Shown here: positions 17,170-26,042 of the stretch, one piece after another | Position numbering within the stretch: the stretch's first letter is position 1 | Layout of the letters: the number at the start of each line of letters is the position of its first letter | Assembly (NCBI RefSeq): GCF_003351105.1 | Contig: NZ_NKRG01000001.1 | Coordinates: 124,001-188,000, forward strand | DNA: 64,000 bases | Source: Thermosipho africanus Ob7 | Lineage (GTDB): Bacteria > Thermotogota > Thermotogae > Thermotogales > Fervidobacteriaceae | Direction: 5' to 3' | Program-made: the position numbers and the translations under genes | Notes under the pieces: model-generated | The model's input: only the letters and a program-made list of their open reading frames with translations | Told to the model about the DNA's origin: nothing | The model's database searches: none

Positions 17170-18726
17170 TTAGCACCTTCCTTCTAACATTTTTTCGATA
17201 AATGGGTTAATGTAATTTTTCCCTTTTAAGAAGACGCCGTCGAGTCCTTTTCCACCATCAATTGGTCTTTTTACGTTTGCAAATACACCTTTGCTTAGAG
17301 CTTTAAACAAACCATCTTCAGCAATTTTTTCCAATAGTTCTATTGCTTCGTCAAGTACTTGTTTTGCTCTTTTTTGAATTATTCCGTCTTCTTTAAAGTA
17401 AATTTCATCACCAATATTTCTCATATTGTTGAATATGTATTTTGCAGTTTCAATGGCAAGGTACCTATCTGACATAAATGGAGTGTGAATAGCTTCTGTT
17501 AGCATACCAAGAAGTTGAATTCCTTGCTTGGTCCATATAGATACAACGTTGAACATAGCATCTTGAACGATTCCTTTGAAAATATTTCCAGTCATGTATT
17601 TTGTTGGAGGCATGTACTTTAGTGGAGCTTTTGGGAATATTTCTCTAGCCATTTGAGCTTGTGCAAGTTCATATAAAAATCCGTTTTCTATATCCGGATT
17701 CATTTCAAATGCGTGACCCAGCCCCATTTGCTCTTCAGGAATTCCTGCCATTAATGCAAGTTGTTCATTTATAAATTGTGAGGCAAGTACAGTGTGTGCC
17801 TCTTCATAAGCGTCAGCAGTTGTAAGATAATTGTCTTCTCCTGTGTTTATTATTATTCCTGCAAAGCCGTTGATAACTCTTGAAAAGTGTTGATCTATTA
17901 TTGTTCTTTGCATATTAATATCTCTAAAGAGTATTCCATACAGTGCATCATTTAGCATCATATCCAATCTTTCAAGTGCACCCATTGCAGCTATTTCTGG
18001 CATACAGAGTCCAGAAGCATAATTAACCTGGCGTATATACCTTTTAACTTCGTATGAAACCTCATCAAGAGCTTTTCTCATTATTCTAAAGTTTTCTTGG
18101 GTTGCATAAGTTCCACCGAATCCTTCAGTTGTTGGACCATATGGAACATAATCAAGCAAGCTTTGTGCTGTAGAACGTATTACAGCTATAATATCTGCTC
18201 CTTGTCTTGCAGCTGCTTGAGCTTGAACAACATCTTCATATATATTTCCTGTTGCAACTATAACGTAAAGATATGGTTGTTTTCCTTCTCCAATTTCCCT
18301 TATCATCCTTTCACGCGTTTCTTTGTTATCTTTTATTTTGTTTATAGTCTGGTTTACATAAGGCTCTAGTGTATCAAGAACCTTATCTAAAGAATTCATT
18401 TTTAATTTTCCTATATTCAATTTTTTCCCAGCAATTTCTTCAGCAATTTGTTGAGGTGAAAGTCCTGTTTCGATAATTGCGTTGCCAATACAATATGCTG
18501 CTCCCATTTCAATTAATCCATTTTCTTTAAGATGATCAACAACAACATTTGGAAGAGGCACACCTTCAGCATTTACTCCATCAATTCCCAAGAATCTGCA
18601 TATTGTTCTTTCGATTGATGTTGTAGAACGCGGCTCAACAAATTCTTTTACTCCGTCAGCTATCTTTTTAGAAAGTTTTCTTGCATATTCAACTTTTTTA
18701 AAATCAAGACCTAATTTGCTTTTCAT
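17170..18726 (-). CDS. kamD: Lysine 5,6-aminomutase, alpha subunit
   Basis: 518 residues, the usual KamD length. Recognisable stretches are GLDFKKVEYAR at the start, YVNQTINKIKD near residue 124, YGPTTEGFGGTYATQENFRI near 196, and MPPTKYMTGNIFKG near 368. The TIM-barrel alpha subunit holds PLP and the substrate and packs against KamE. The D-ornithine aminomutase alternative is unlikely, because there the large subunit is much longer and the small one about 120 residues. It overlaps kamC by 23 bases. Confidence 0.95.
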   Translation of the reverse strand: MKSKLGLDFKKVEYARKLSKKIADGVKEFVEPRSTTSIERTICRFLGIDGVNAEGVPLPNVVVDHLKENGLIEMGAAYCIGNAIIETGLSPQQIAEEIAGKKLNIGKLKMNSLDKVLDTLEPYVNQTINKIKDNKETRERMIREIGEGKQPYLYVIVATGNIYEDVVQAQAAARQGADIIAVIRSTAQSLLDYVPYGPTTEGFGGTYATQENFRIMRKALDEVSYEVKRYIRQVNYASGLCMPEIAAMGALERLDMMLNDALYGILFRDINMQRTIIDQHFSRVINGFAGIIINTGEDNYLTTADAYEEAHTVLASQFINEQLALMAGIPEEQMGLGHAFEMNPDIENGFLYELAQAQMAREIFPKAPLKYMPPTKYMTGNIFKGIVQDAMFNVVSIWTKQGIQLLGMLTEAIHTPFMSDRYLAIETAKYIFNNMRNIGDEIYFKEDGIIQKRAKQVLDEAIELLEKIAEDGLFKALSKGVFANVKRPIDGGKGLDGVFLKGKNYINPFIEKMLEGRC

Positions 18727-20065
18727 CAGTTAATACCTCCTCGACTTTAGAAACTATATCATTATCTATTTTTAAAATTTTAAGTATCTTTAATGCTTCT
18801 TTTGGTGGGTTATAAAGCTGAACTTCTTCAACTGAATAATCGAAATAGTCTTGAATATCTTTGCTTGGATCTATTTTTTCAACATCTTTTAGTCCTTTGA
18901 CCCTTAAATGCCTCATTTCTTTGTCGATAACATTATCAAAGTGCGTTGAAATTACACAGATAACATTTCCTCTGTTGAAAAGGTTTGATATGGTTTTTAC
19001 AATAGCACTACCTTCAGTTGGATTTGTTGTCCTTGCAGGTTCGTCTAAAAGGATAAGTATTTTTTTACCACTTTTTATTTCATTATATATGTTATTTATT
19101 ATTTCCATTTCGGCTGCAAAAGAAGAAAGTCCAAGCTTTATATTTTGAAAATCTCCAGAAACAAAGAAAATTTCATCAAAAATTGGAAGTTTAGAAAATT
19201 CGGCTGGAACATAGAACCCCATCTGAAACATCATTTGTGATAGTGCAATCGTTCTTAAAAGTACAGTTTTACCCCCCATATTTGCTCCTGTTATTATCTG
19301 AGTTCCTGGATTCAAAGTAATATCAATTTTTTGAAATTTTTTTCCTCGATCATTTAATAAATTTTCAACCTCAGGGTTGAATAATTTTTCATATATTATT
19401 TCAAAAGAACTGTTAATCTGTGGCATTTTTAAATTTAACTTTTTTGATAACTCGTACTTAGAAATAGACAGATCAAGAAATGAAATTATTCGAAAATTCT
19501 TAAGGAGCTTATTTGAAAATTTATGTAGTTTTTTAGATAGTTTTTCACAAATTTCTCTTTCAATTTCTTTTTCTCTTGAAAGGATTTCAAGTAATTTGCT
19601 TTCATCATTTTCACTTTCTTTTATTTTTCTTATCTCTTTTAGATTTTTATCGTATTCTTCGTATATATAAAATGTAGGAAGTCTTTCACCGCGTGGATCA
19701 AGTATTTCTATAACTTCTTCAATATTTTCCAAATTGAAAATATTGTAAATTTCTAAAGTATTAAGTAATTTTAACAAGTCCTGTGAAAATATTGAAAAAA
19801 CTTTTATTTGGAAAAGCTCAATTTCATCTAGAGTGCATTCAAAACTTAACTTTTTAATTGTTTCTTCTATATCTTGAATGTGTGAAAGAATTTGTTTGAT
19901 TTTTTCAATGTTTTTTTCTTCAATATTATTAAAAACTTCAATTGCTTGAAGATTTTTTTTAATTTCTTCTTTGTTATTCATTATTTTTATATTTTCAAAT
20001 GCTTTTTTACCAAGTGGTGATGAAAAATCTAATTGTTTTCTTATGTATTCAAAACCTGTATTCAT
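18704..20065 (-). CDS. kamC: KamC: MutS-type ATPase of the lysine aminomutase cluster
   Basis: 453 residues. A coiled-coil-rich N-terminal half (about 30-190) leads into a MutS domain V-type ATPase: Walker A TGANMGGKT at 259-267, Walker B ILILLDEPARTTNPTEG, and STHFDNV. There is no mismatch-recognition domain, so this is not a repair MutS. Genes of this kind accompany kamDE in lysine fermenters and are thought to reactivate the B12 enzyme with KamB. Overlaps kamB by 4 and kamD by 23 bases. Confidence 0.87.
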   Translation of the reverse strand: MNTGFEYIRKQLDFSSPLGKKAFENIKIMNNKEEIKKNLQAIEVFNNIEEKNIEKIKQILSHIQDIEETIKKLSFECTLDEIELFQIKVFSIFSQDLLKLLNTLEIYNIFNLENIEEVIEILDPRGERLPTFYIYEEYDKNLKEIRKIKESENDESKLLEILSREKEIEREICEKLSKKLHKFSNKLLKNFRIISFLDLSISKYELSKKLNLKMPQINSSFEIIYEKLFNPEVENLLNDRGKKFQKIDITLNPGTQIITGANMGGKTVLLRTIALSQMMFQMGFYVPAEFSKLPIFDEIFFVSGDFQNIKLGLSSFAAEMEIINNIYNEIKSGKKILILLDEPARTTNPTEGSAIVKTISNLFNRGNVICVISTHFDNVIDKEMRHLRVKGLKDVEKIDPSKDIQDYFDYSVEEVQLYNPPKEALKILKILKIDNDIVSKVEEVLTDEKQIRS

Positions 20066-21033
20066 ATGCTATCAACCTTTCTGATATTTACCACAGGAAT
20101 ATCAATTTCTTTTGAAATTTTTTCGATTAAAACTTCTTCATTTATTTGATATCCATATGGTGAAGTTGGATTGACAGTAATAAGGCATAGATTTGGTTTG
20201 TTTAATACAAATATGTTCCCTCCAAGTTTTTTAAAGAGCTTGAGTGTAGAAGATTTTGCAAAAATTTTTGAAAAATCTTTGACAATTATGTCTAATATTA
20301 TATTTTTGTCTATAAGTTTTTTAACAAAGCTATCTGTTAATGCACCTATGATTATTATTTCTTTTACCTCTTTTAATTTATCAAAATCTTCAAAATTTAA
20401 GGTACTTTCACCCAGTAATTTAAGATCTTTTAAGTAAATTCCCTTTTCAAGGTTTATATTGTTTAGGTTATAAAGTTTGTATTTTGGAAGATTAATTTTG
20501 TAGATTAGATCTATGGTTTTTGATGCGATCTTTTCTACATCAAGGCTAACTGCTGCACCTGTTGCAAGAACTACAGCATCACTGATTGAAGAACTGCTTA
20601 TTCTAGAAAGTGCACCATCTATTAGTATCTTTTTTGCACCAAAATTAAATAATTTGTTGTTAATTTCATTTAACCAATCAATTGTAGTAGGCCCGGCAAG
20701 AATTATTTTTCCCCTTTCTCTTGCACGGGCTATTATTATTCTTCCAGTAGATGTTCTCCTGTCTGAGACATAAAGAATTTCTGCTGAAAAATTTTTCATT
20801 TTAAAATATTTTTCTGTTGTGGCAAAGATTATATTTTTTTCTACAAAAATATTAGGCTTTTTAGTAAATGTTACCTGATCCTTTTCTTCACCATCAATCC
20901 CAATTGAGGTAATTCCCAAGGTGTATCTTTTATTAAGGTTTTTAAGTAAAAAATTAAATGTTTCAGTTTTTCCTGTGTTTTTTTCAAGCCCAACAATTGC
21001 TATAACTTTGTGTTTTTCAAATGTTTTAATCAT
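20062..21033 (-). CDS. kamB: KamB: P-loop partner of KamC, putative aminomutase reactivase subunit
   Basis: 323 residues. P-loop GLEKNTGKT at residues 15-23, then TLGITSIGIDGEE, RTSTGRIIIARARERG and ILIDGALSR, a Rossmann-type nucleoside triphosphatase distantly like the glutamate-mutase-type or BioD/CobQ P-loop proteins. It is placed directly before kamC and joined by a 4-base overlap. The reactivase role comes from its fixed position beside kamDE in lysine fermenters and is not shown by the sequence alone. Confidence 0.82.
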   Translation of the reverse strand: MIKTFEKHKVIAIVGLEKNTGKTETFNFLLKNLNKRYTLGITSIGIDGEEKDQVTFTKKPNIFVEKNIIFATTEKYFKMKNFSAEILYVSDRRTSTGRIIIARARERGKIILAGPTTIDWLNEINNKLFNFGAKKILIDGALSRISSSSISDAVVLATGAAVSLDVEKIASKTIDLIYKINLPKYKLYNLNNINLEKGIYLKDLKLLGESTLNFEDFDKLKEVKEIIIIGALTDSFVKKLIDKNIILDIIVKDFSKIFAKSSTLKLFKKLGGNIFVLNKPNLCLITVNPTSPYGYQINEEVLIEKISKEIDIPVVNIRKVDSI

Positions 21034-21440
21034 AGAAATTTCAATGACACCATAGCCTCCCCTTCTACTGCAAGTTCTCCAGATTCTTTGTATATATTTG
21101 TTGAAAGCTTTGCTCTCTTTTTATTATCATCTTTTTCTACAATTTTAATTACTATCTTTATTTTTTCACCAATATAGACTGGTTTTAAAAATTTAGCATT
21201 TTGAGACATGTAAATTGTTCCAGGACCTGGAAATTCCATTCCAAGAACTGCAGATATATATCCAAGAAGTAAAATTCCATGAGCAATTCTACCACCAAAA
21301 ACTGAATTTTTTGCGTATTCTTCATCAAGATGTACAGGATTTTTATCTCCCGTTATTTGAGCAAAACTTACAACATGTTGATCTTCAACAACCTGAGATT
21401 TTTCGTATGTATCACCGACTTTTAAATCGGAATATTTCAC
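21030..21440 (-). CDS. MaoC-type (R)-specific enoyl-CoA hydratase
   Basis: 136 residues, a single hotdog of the MaoC/PhaJ family. The hydratase motif is intact: ITGDKNPVHLDEEYA (catalytic Asp and His) and GGRIAHGILLLGYIS. It should hydrate a short-chain enoyl-CoA. In this operon the obvious substrate is crotonyl-CoA, the product of Kal, giving (R)-3-hydroxybutyryl-CoA. That assignment is an inference. It overlaps both kamB and kamA by 4 bases, so it is an integral part of the operon. Confidence 0.85.
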   Translation of the reverse strand: MKYSDLKVGDTYEKSQVVEDQHVVSFAQITGDKNPVHLDEEYAKNSVFGGRIAHGILLLGYISAVLGMEFPGPGTIYMSQNAKFLKPVYIGEKIKIVIKIVEKDDNKKRAKLSTNIYKESGELAVEGEAMVSLKFL

Positions 21441-22708
21441 TTTTTTTCACCTCTTTTTTCTTTCCATTTTCTAATTCTTTCATGTCTTTCAAGGTGAGCT
21501 GGCTCCATTGAGATTTTTTTGCTATCGTATAATGAAGCAATACCGCTCAATTTGTATTTTTCTCTGTATTCACTGTCATCGACGTCACTTTCAGTGTCTT
21601 CAGGTTCATGATATGCTACGATAACCCCTTCATAGTTTCTAAGGATTGCAGTTTTATCAGAGTAAGAAATAAGGTATTCTGGCATAAGACGAATTTTTCC
21701 TCCACCTGCGGGAGCATCAACAACGTATGTAGGAACACAAAAACCAGAGGTGTGTCCTATTAAACTTTCAATTATTCTAAGACCCGTTCCAATGGATGTT
21801 CTAAAATGTGAAATTCCCTGTGAAAGATCACACTGGTATAGATAATACGGTCTTACTCTTATTTTTACAAGTTGGTGTACAAGTTCCATCATGATATATG
21901 GACTATCGTTTACACCGCGTAGTAAAACAGATTGATTTCCAAGTGGAATACCAGCATCTGCTAGCATTTCACATGCTCTGGAGCTTTCAGGTGTAATTTC
22001 TTTTGGATGGTTAAAATGGGTATTGAGCCATATTGGGTGATATTTTTTTAGCATATCAGTTAATTCTTTTGTTACTATTTGTGGAATCACAACAGGAGCT
22101 CTTGAGCCAATTCTAATAATTTCAACATGCTTTATTTTCCTTAGTTCCTTTAAAATATATTCGAGCATATCAATTCCAGCAAGTAATGCATCCCCACCAG
22201 AGAGTAGAACATCCCTAACCTGAGGTGTTTCTCTTATGTATTCAATTGCTGCATCTATTTCTTGTTTTGTTCTTGCTCTGTCGTGTTGACCAGCAAATCT
22301 TCTTCTTGTGCAGTGTCTACAGTACATTGCACACATATCAGTTACAAGAAGCAAAACTCTATCAGGGTATCTGTGGGTAAGTCCTGGAACAGGCGAATCT
22401 TCATCTTCATGCAAAGGATCTACCATATCCCACGGTTTTACTTCGAGCTCTTTTATTGTTGGAACAGCTTGTCTTCTAATAGGACATTTTGGATTGTCTG
22501 GATCCATTAATGATGCATAATATGGAGTTATTGCCATCCTAAGTGTTTTCAAACTATTTCTTATTCCATTTTCTTCTTCAGGCGTTAAGTTAATTACTTG
22601 TTTTAATGTGTCAACATCGGTAATTCTGTTTCTTATTTGCCATTTCCAATTGTTCCATTCTTCTTCGCTAACGTTTTTCCAAAGTGGAATTTCCTTATAA
22701 TTTCTCAT
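21437..22708 (-). CDS. kamA: L-lysine 2,3-aminomutase
   Basis: 423 residues. The radical SAM cluster cysteines are Cys126, Cys130 and Cys133 in CAMYCRHC. The PLP lysine is Lys338 in APAGGGK. Asp294 (CDLSQG) and Asp331 (VVDAP) are the lysine-binding aspartates known from the Clostridium subterminale enzyme. It converts L-lysine to L-beta-lysine with SAM, an iron-sulfur cluster and PLP, the first step of the pathway. EpmB is excluded by the length and the KamA-like C-terminus. Confidence 0.97.
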   Translation of the reverse strand: MRNYKEIPLWKNVSEEEWNNWKWQIRNRITDVDTLKQVINLTPEEENGIRNSLKTLRMAITPYYASLMDPDNPKCPIRRQAVPTIKELEVKPWDMVDPLHEDEDSPVPGLTHRYPDRVLLLVTDMCAMYCRHCTRRRFAGQHDRARTKQEIDAAIEYIRETPQVRDVLLSGGDALLAGIDMLEYILKELRKIKHVEIIRIGSRAPVVIPQIVTKELTDMLKKYHPIWLNTHFNHPKEITPESSRACEMLADAGIPLGNQSVLLRGVNDSPYIMMELVHQLVKIRVRPYYLYQCDLSQGISHFRTSIGTGLRIIESLIGHTSGFCVPTYVVDAPAGGGKIRLMPEYLISYSDKTAILRNYEGVIVAYHEPEDTESDVDDSEYREKYKLSGIASLYDSKKISMEPAHLERHERIRKWKEKRGEKK

Positions 22709-22720
22709 GCATCTTCCCCC

Positions 22721-23758
22721 TTAACAATATTTTTCTTCAAAGAGTTTTCTTATTTCTTTTGACTCTCTCAAGATGTTCAAGCTCAACTCTGCGTGTCCTT
22801 TTGTGTATCCATTTCCTATAATCATAGTTACATCTTTTCCAACGCCTTCTGCACCAAGTGCAGCTCTTGTAAATGATGTGGCCATACTAAAGAAATAGAT
22901 AATTCCTTCATCTTTTGTTATAAGTATCGATGACATTTCAGTTGTTGGAACATTTACATTGTTTATGGTTACATCTGCAAGTTGTCCACCTGTAACTTTT
23001 AAAAATTCGTTGTAAACTTCTACAGGTTTTGTTGCATCTGCAACAATTACATCATGAGCTAGGTTTAGTTTTCTAACTTTTTCAGCGTTTTCTTGGGAAT
23101 ATTCAATTGCTATTACCCTGCCACTACTACCAACATTTTTCATTGCTTGATAGCAGCACAATAATCCTGATTTACCGCCAGCACCGATTATAGCTACAGT
23201 CATACCTTTTTTAACCAGTTTATTTACTTGAGCGGGTGCTCCAGCAACATCTAATACCGCAAGTGCAAGCTTTTCTGGAATATCATCTGGAAGTTTTGCG
23301 TATATGCCTGTTTCAAATAAAATTGCTTTTCCTTTTATGTCAACCTGATCAGCATCGATCTTAATATTTAGTATTTCGTCGATTTTAAGAGGAGTTAGAG
23401 AGAGAGAAACTAGTGTAGCTATTTTATCACCAACTTTGAGATCTGTTTTTAAATCACTTCCTATTTCTTCTACTACTCCGATTAGCATTCCCCCACTGCC
23501 TGTTACAGGATTTTGCAGCTTTCCTCTCTCGTTTACTATGGAAAGGATTGTTTTTTTCATACAATCAATGTCTTTGTTACAGGATTCCTTTATTTGTGTA
23601 AAACTTGCAGAGTCGACATTCAATGTTTTTACATCAATTAATATTTCGTTTGTATATATTTCCATTGTATTATCAATTTTTTTTGCTGCCTGTGGTAAAG
23701 TACCTTTTGGTTCTATCACTCTGTGAGTTCCATATGGGCATCCTCTTTTATTTATCAT
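22721..23758 (-). CDS. kdd: L-erythro-3,5-diaminohexanoate dehydrogenase
   Basis: 345 residues of the Kdd family. The N-terminus KRGCPYGTHRVIEPKGTLPQ is characteristic. A nucleotide-binding motif AIIGAGGKSGLLCCYQAMK lies near residue 190, and VTGSGGMLIG near 82. It oxidatively deaminates 3,5-diaminohexanoate to 5-amino-3-oxohexanoate with NAD+, making ammonia and NADH. ATG follows AGAAAGGAGTGAAACT. Four bases separate it from kce. Confidence 0.95.
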   Translation of the reverse strand: MINKRGCPYGTHRVIEPKGTLPQAAKKIDNTMEIYTNEILIDVKTLNVDSASFTQIKESCNKDIDCMKKTILSIVNERGKLQNPVTGSGGMLIGVVEEIGSDLKTDLKVGDKIATLVSLSLTPLKIDEILNIKIDADQVDIKGKAILFETGIYAKLPDDIPEKLALAVLDVAGAPAQVNKLVKKGMTVAIIGAGGKSGLLCCYQAMKNVGSSGRVIAIEYSQENAEKVRKLNLAHDVIVADATKPVEVYNEFLKVTGGQLADVTINNVNVPTTEMSSILITKDEGIIYFFSMATSFTRAALGAEGVGKDVTMIIGNGYTKGHAELSLNILRESKEIRKLFEEKYC

Positions 23759-23762
23759 AGTT

Positions 23763-24581
23763 TCACTCCTTTCTTATTCCTAGTATTTTTCTTGCTTCAT
23801 CTGGTGTTGCTATTTCCCTTCCCAATTCTTTTGCGATTCTTACAATTCTTTCTACTAATTGGGCATTTGACTTTGCAAGTTCGCCTTTTTTGTAATAGAT
23901 ATTATCTTCAAAGCCAACTCTAACATGACCGCCCATTAAAATAGCATGTACTGCAAGTGGTAATTCATATCTACCTATTCCAGCAACGCTCCATGTAGAA
24001 CCAGGTGGTATTTTGGATACGAGATAGACAAGATCTTCAATAGTTCCTGGTATTGCTCCTGGAACTCCCATTACAAAATCAAAGTGCAAAGGAGGGTTTA
24101 AAAGCCCTTTATCAACAAGTTTTATTGCAGTTTCAATCATTCCCCTTTCAAACACTTCAATTTCAGGCTTTATATTTCTTTTTTTCATTTCAATAGCAAA
24201 TTTTTCGATATATTCCATTGGATTTAAAAAGACATCGTTTCCAAAGTTGCATGTCCCGGCACTCAATGTTGCCATTTCTGGGTTAGTAAGTAATGGTTGC
24301 ATTCTTTCTTCAAAAGTATGCCAAGTTGCACCACCTGTAGAAGGTTGGAAGATGATATCACATTTTTTTTCAATTTTTTCTTTTATTTCTTTGTATACTT
24401 CATACGATTGGGTTGGAGTTCCATCATCTAATCTTGCGTGAACATGGGCAATTGATGCACCGGCAAGGTAGCATTCATATACCGCATCGGCTATTTCATC
24501 TGGAGTGATCGGTAAATTGGGTTGCTTTTCTCTAGTAACTTCTGCACCGGTAACGGCGACTGTAATTATGAGTTTTTCCAT
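23763..24581 (-). CDS. kce: 3-keto-5-aminohexanoate cleavage enzyme
   Basis: 272 residues, the BKACE family. The zinc motif HVHARLDDG is near residue 46, and TGGATWHTFEERMQPLL and GMIETAIKLVD follow, with GGHVRVGFEDN near 215. Kce condenses 5-amino-3-oxohexanoate with acetyl-CoA to give acetoacetate and 3-aminobutyryl-CoA. Neighbouring kal uses the second product. Acetoacetate would need a CoA transferase, which is not in this window. Confidence 0.95.
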   Translation of the reverse strand: MEKLIITVAVTGAEVTREKQPNLPITPDEIADAVYECYLAGASIAHVHARLDDGTPTQSYEVYKEIKEKIEKKCDIIFQPSTGGATWHTFEERMQPLLTNPEMATLSAGTCNFGNDVFLNPMEYIEKFAIEMKKRNIKPEIEVFERGMIETAIKLVDKGLLNPPLHFDFVMGVPGAIPGTIEDLVYLVSKIPPGSTWSVAGIGRYELPLAVHAILMGGHVRVGFEDNIYYKKGELAKSNAQLVERIVRIAKELGREIATPDEARKILGIRKE

Positions 24582-24585
24582 ATTC

Positions 24586-24969
24586 TCACCTTTTCCTTTG
24601 CTTTTCTAATGGTACAACGCATGTACCACTTGCTTTACATACGATTATAGGTTCCTCTAAAACGTCTGCTGCACTGTCATTGATATCTGGCCTTGCAGTT
24701 ATGACCTTTTTTGCAACAAAGACCATTTTTCTTGAGGTTCTTCCTACCTCAACTATTTCTCCTGTAACCTCAATAAAGTCACCGGCATACACAGGTGCTA
24801 AAAATTCAATATTATCGTACGCTCTAAAAAGGCCTTCATCTCCGTCATGCCTAATGAGTAATTCAGTTGCTACATCACCAAAAAGTTGCAATATTTTTGC
24901 ACCATCGACAAGATTTCCACCGTAGTGGGCATCTGCCGTACTCATTCTTACTCTGATAGTTGCAGTCAT
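24586..24969 (-). CDS. kal: 3-aminobutyryl-CoA ammonia lyase
   Basis: 127 residues, a hotdog protein of the Kal family. Residues include [18 protein letters not shown] near the start, [19 protein letters not shown] in the middle and a C-terminal [10 protein letters not shown]. It removes ammonia from L-3-aminobutyryl-CoA to make crotonyl-CoA. First gene of the lysine operon, with AGAAGGGGG 7 bases before the ATG. Confidence 0.95.
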   Translation of the reverse strand: MTATIRVRMSTADAHYGGNLVDGAKILQLFGDVATELLIRHDGDEGLFRAYDNIEFLAPVYAGDFIEVTGEIVEVGRTSRKMVFVAKKVITARPDINDSAADVLEEPIIVCKASGTCVVPLEKQRKR

Positions 24970-25008
24970 GTATATCCCCCTTCTTTTTAGCGTTTAGTTC
25001 TAACTTGT

Positions 25009-25050
25009 ATATTAACAATAATTTATAATTTTGGCAAAAGTTGTTAATAT
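25009..25050 (-). promoter_or_regulatory. Promoter and inverted-repeat operator of the lysine fermentation operon
   Basis: On the minus strand TTGCCA (25037-25032) and TAATAT (25014-25009) are 17 bases apart. A perfect inverted repeat, ATATTAACAA (25009-25018) and TTGTTAATAT (25041-25050), brackets them: one arm covers the -10 box and the other lies just upstream of the -35 box, centres 32 bases apart. The half-sites resemble those of Rex (TTGTTAA), but the spacing is not Rex-like. Which regulator binds is unknown. Confidence 0.55.
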
Positions 25051-25156
25051 TTATTAAAAATGATTAATATTAAATAACTTATTCAACTGTTTTTTTGCGC
25101 ATTTTTTCGAATGTGCTTTTTTTAACTAATACTATTTTATTCTGACTTTTATCAAT

Positions 25157-25186
25157 TTGTATTTTTTGTGGAGTATATGATAAAAT
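25157..25186 (+). promoter_or_regulatory. Possible promoter of the LysM/M23 gene
   Basis: TTGTAT (25157-25162) and TAAAAT (25181-25186) with 18 bases between. Weak boxes in AT-rich DNA. The rest of the 249-base gap between kal and this gene holds the lysine operon promoter and a TTAATATTAA palindrome at 25064-25073. I see no RNA structure such as a lysine or cobalamin riboswitch. Confidence 0.4.
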
Positions 25187-25218
25187 AAATTTTGTAAATG
25201 GTGAAAGGAGTGTATAAG

Positions 25219-26040
25219 GTGAATAAAAAAGTTTTAGCAATATTCTTTTTTTTGATAGCTGCAAGTTTATTTGCAAATTATTATATTTTAAATTACTATA
25301 TTCAACCTGGAGACACCCTTTATTTAATTTCCAAGGAATTTAATGTTTCACCTTCAGTTATACTTGATTGGAATGATATTGATCCTTATCATCTTAAGGT
25401 GGGACAATCAATAAAGATTCCACAGCCAAACGGAATAATTTATGAAGTAAAACAAGGAGATACACTGTACGATATTTCACTCCGATTTTTTACAACAGTT
25501 GATGCAATCAAAAAGGCTAACAATCTACTTAGTAGTTTTATTTATGTCGGGCAGAAATTATTTATACCAATAGATTATGTTGGTGTAGCGTTTAACGTAT
25601 ATGATAAAAGTTTTATTTGGCCGGTATATGGAAAAATTTCTTCAACATATGGCTGGCGTATTCACCCTATATATCAAAAAAGAACTTTTCATACAGGTCT
25701 TGATATAGCAGCTCCAGAAGGAAGTCCAATTTTTTCTGCCACAAACGGTGTAGTAACTCATGCAGGTGAGTATGGAGGATATGGATTGGCAGTAATTGTA
25801 AAATATGGAAACTATGAGATAGTTTATGGTCATATGTCTAAGATTAGTGTTTATAAAGGCCAAACCGTAAAAAAAGGGGAACTTCTTGGAAGAGTGGGGT
25901 CAACAGGAATTAGTACAGGCCCTCACTTGCATTTTGAAGTAAGAATAAATGGAAAACATACGAATCCTGTTGCATTTTTGCCATCTTATGGTAGAATGTA
26001 TGTTCTCAAAGATCAAGGGTTATATTTGGGTGGTGAGTAG
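25219..26040 (+). CDS. Secreted LysM-M23 peptidoglycan endopeptidase
   Basis: 273 residues. Signal peptide or anchor (residues 1-17), two LysM repeats (QPGDTLYLISKEFNV near 30 and KQGDTLYDISLRFFT near 77), and a C-terminal M23 domain with the zinc site HTGLDIAAPEG and HLHFEVR and the helper YGHMSK. It should bind and cut peptidoglycan outside the cytoplasmic membrane. GTG at 25219 is chosen because AAAGGAG lies 8 bases before it. The ATG seven codons upstream precedes the SD. Confidence 0.92.
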   Translation: MNKKVLAIFFFLIAASLFANYYILNYYIQPGDTLYLISKEFNVSPSVILDWNDIDPYHLKVGQSIKIPQPNGIIYEVKQGDTLYDISLRFFTTVDAIKKANNLLSSFIYVGQKLFIPIDYVGVAFNVYDKSFIWPVYGKISSTYGWRIHPIYQKRTFHTGLDIAAPEGSPIFSATNGVVTHAGEYGGYGLAVIVKYGNYEIVYGHMSKISVYKGQTVKKGELLGRVGSTGISTGPHLHFEVRINGKHTNPVAFLPSYGRMYVLKDQGLYLGGE

Positions 26041-26042
26041 TT

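Noticed and set aside
25064-25073. TTAATATTAA palindrome upstream of the lysine operon
   Set aside because: Ten bases, all A/T, in very AT-rich DNA; no second copy and no promoter overlap, so chance is likely. The longer ATATTAACAA repeat was kept instead.
24970-25218. Riboswitch (lysine or cobalamin) before kal
   Set aside because: The gap is too AT-rich and short on the kal side (about 40 bases of leader), with no conserved stems or boxes.
25079-25276. 65-codon minus-strand frame in the kal/LysM gap
   Set aside because: It runs across the start of the LysM gene and its SD, has no SD of its own, and looks like AT-rich noise.
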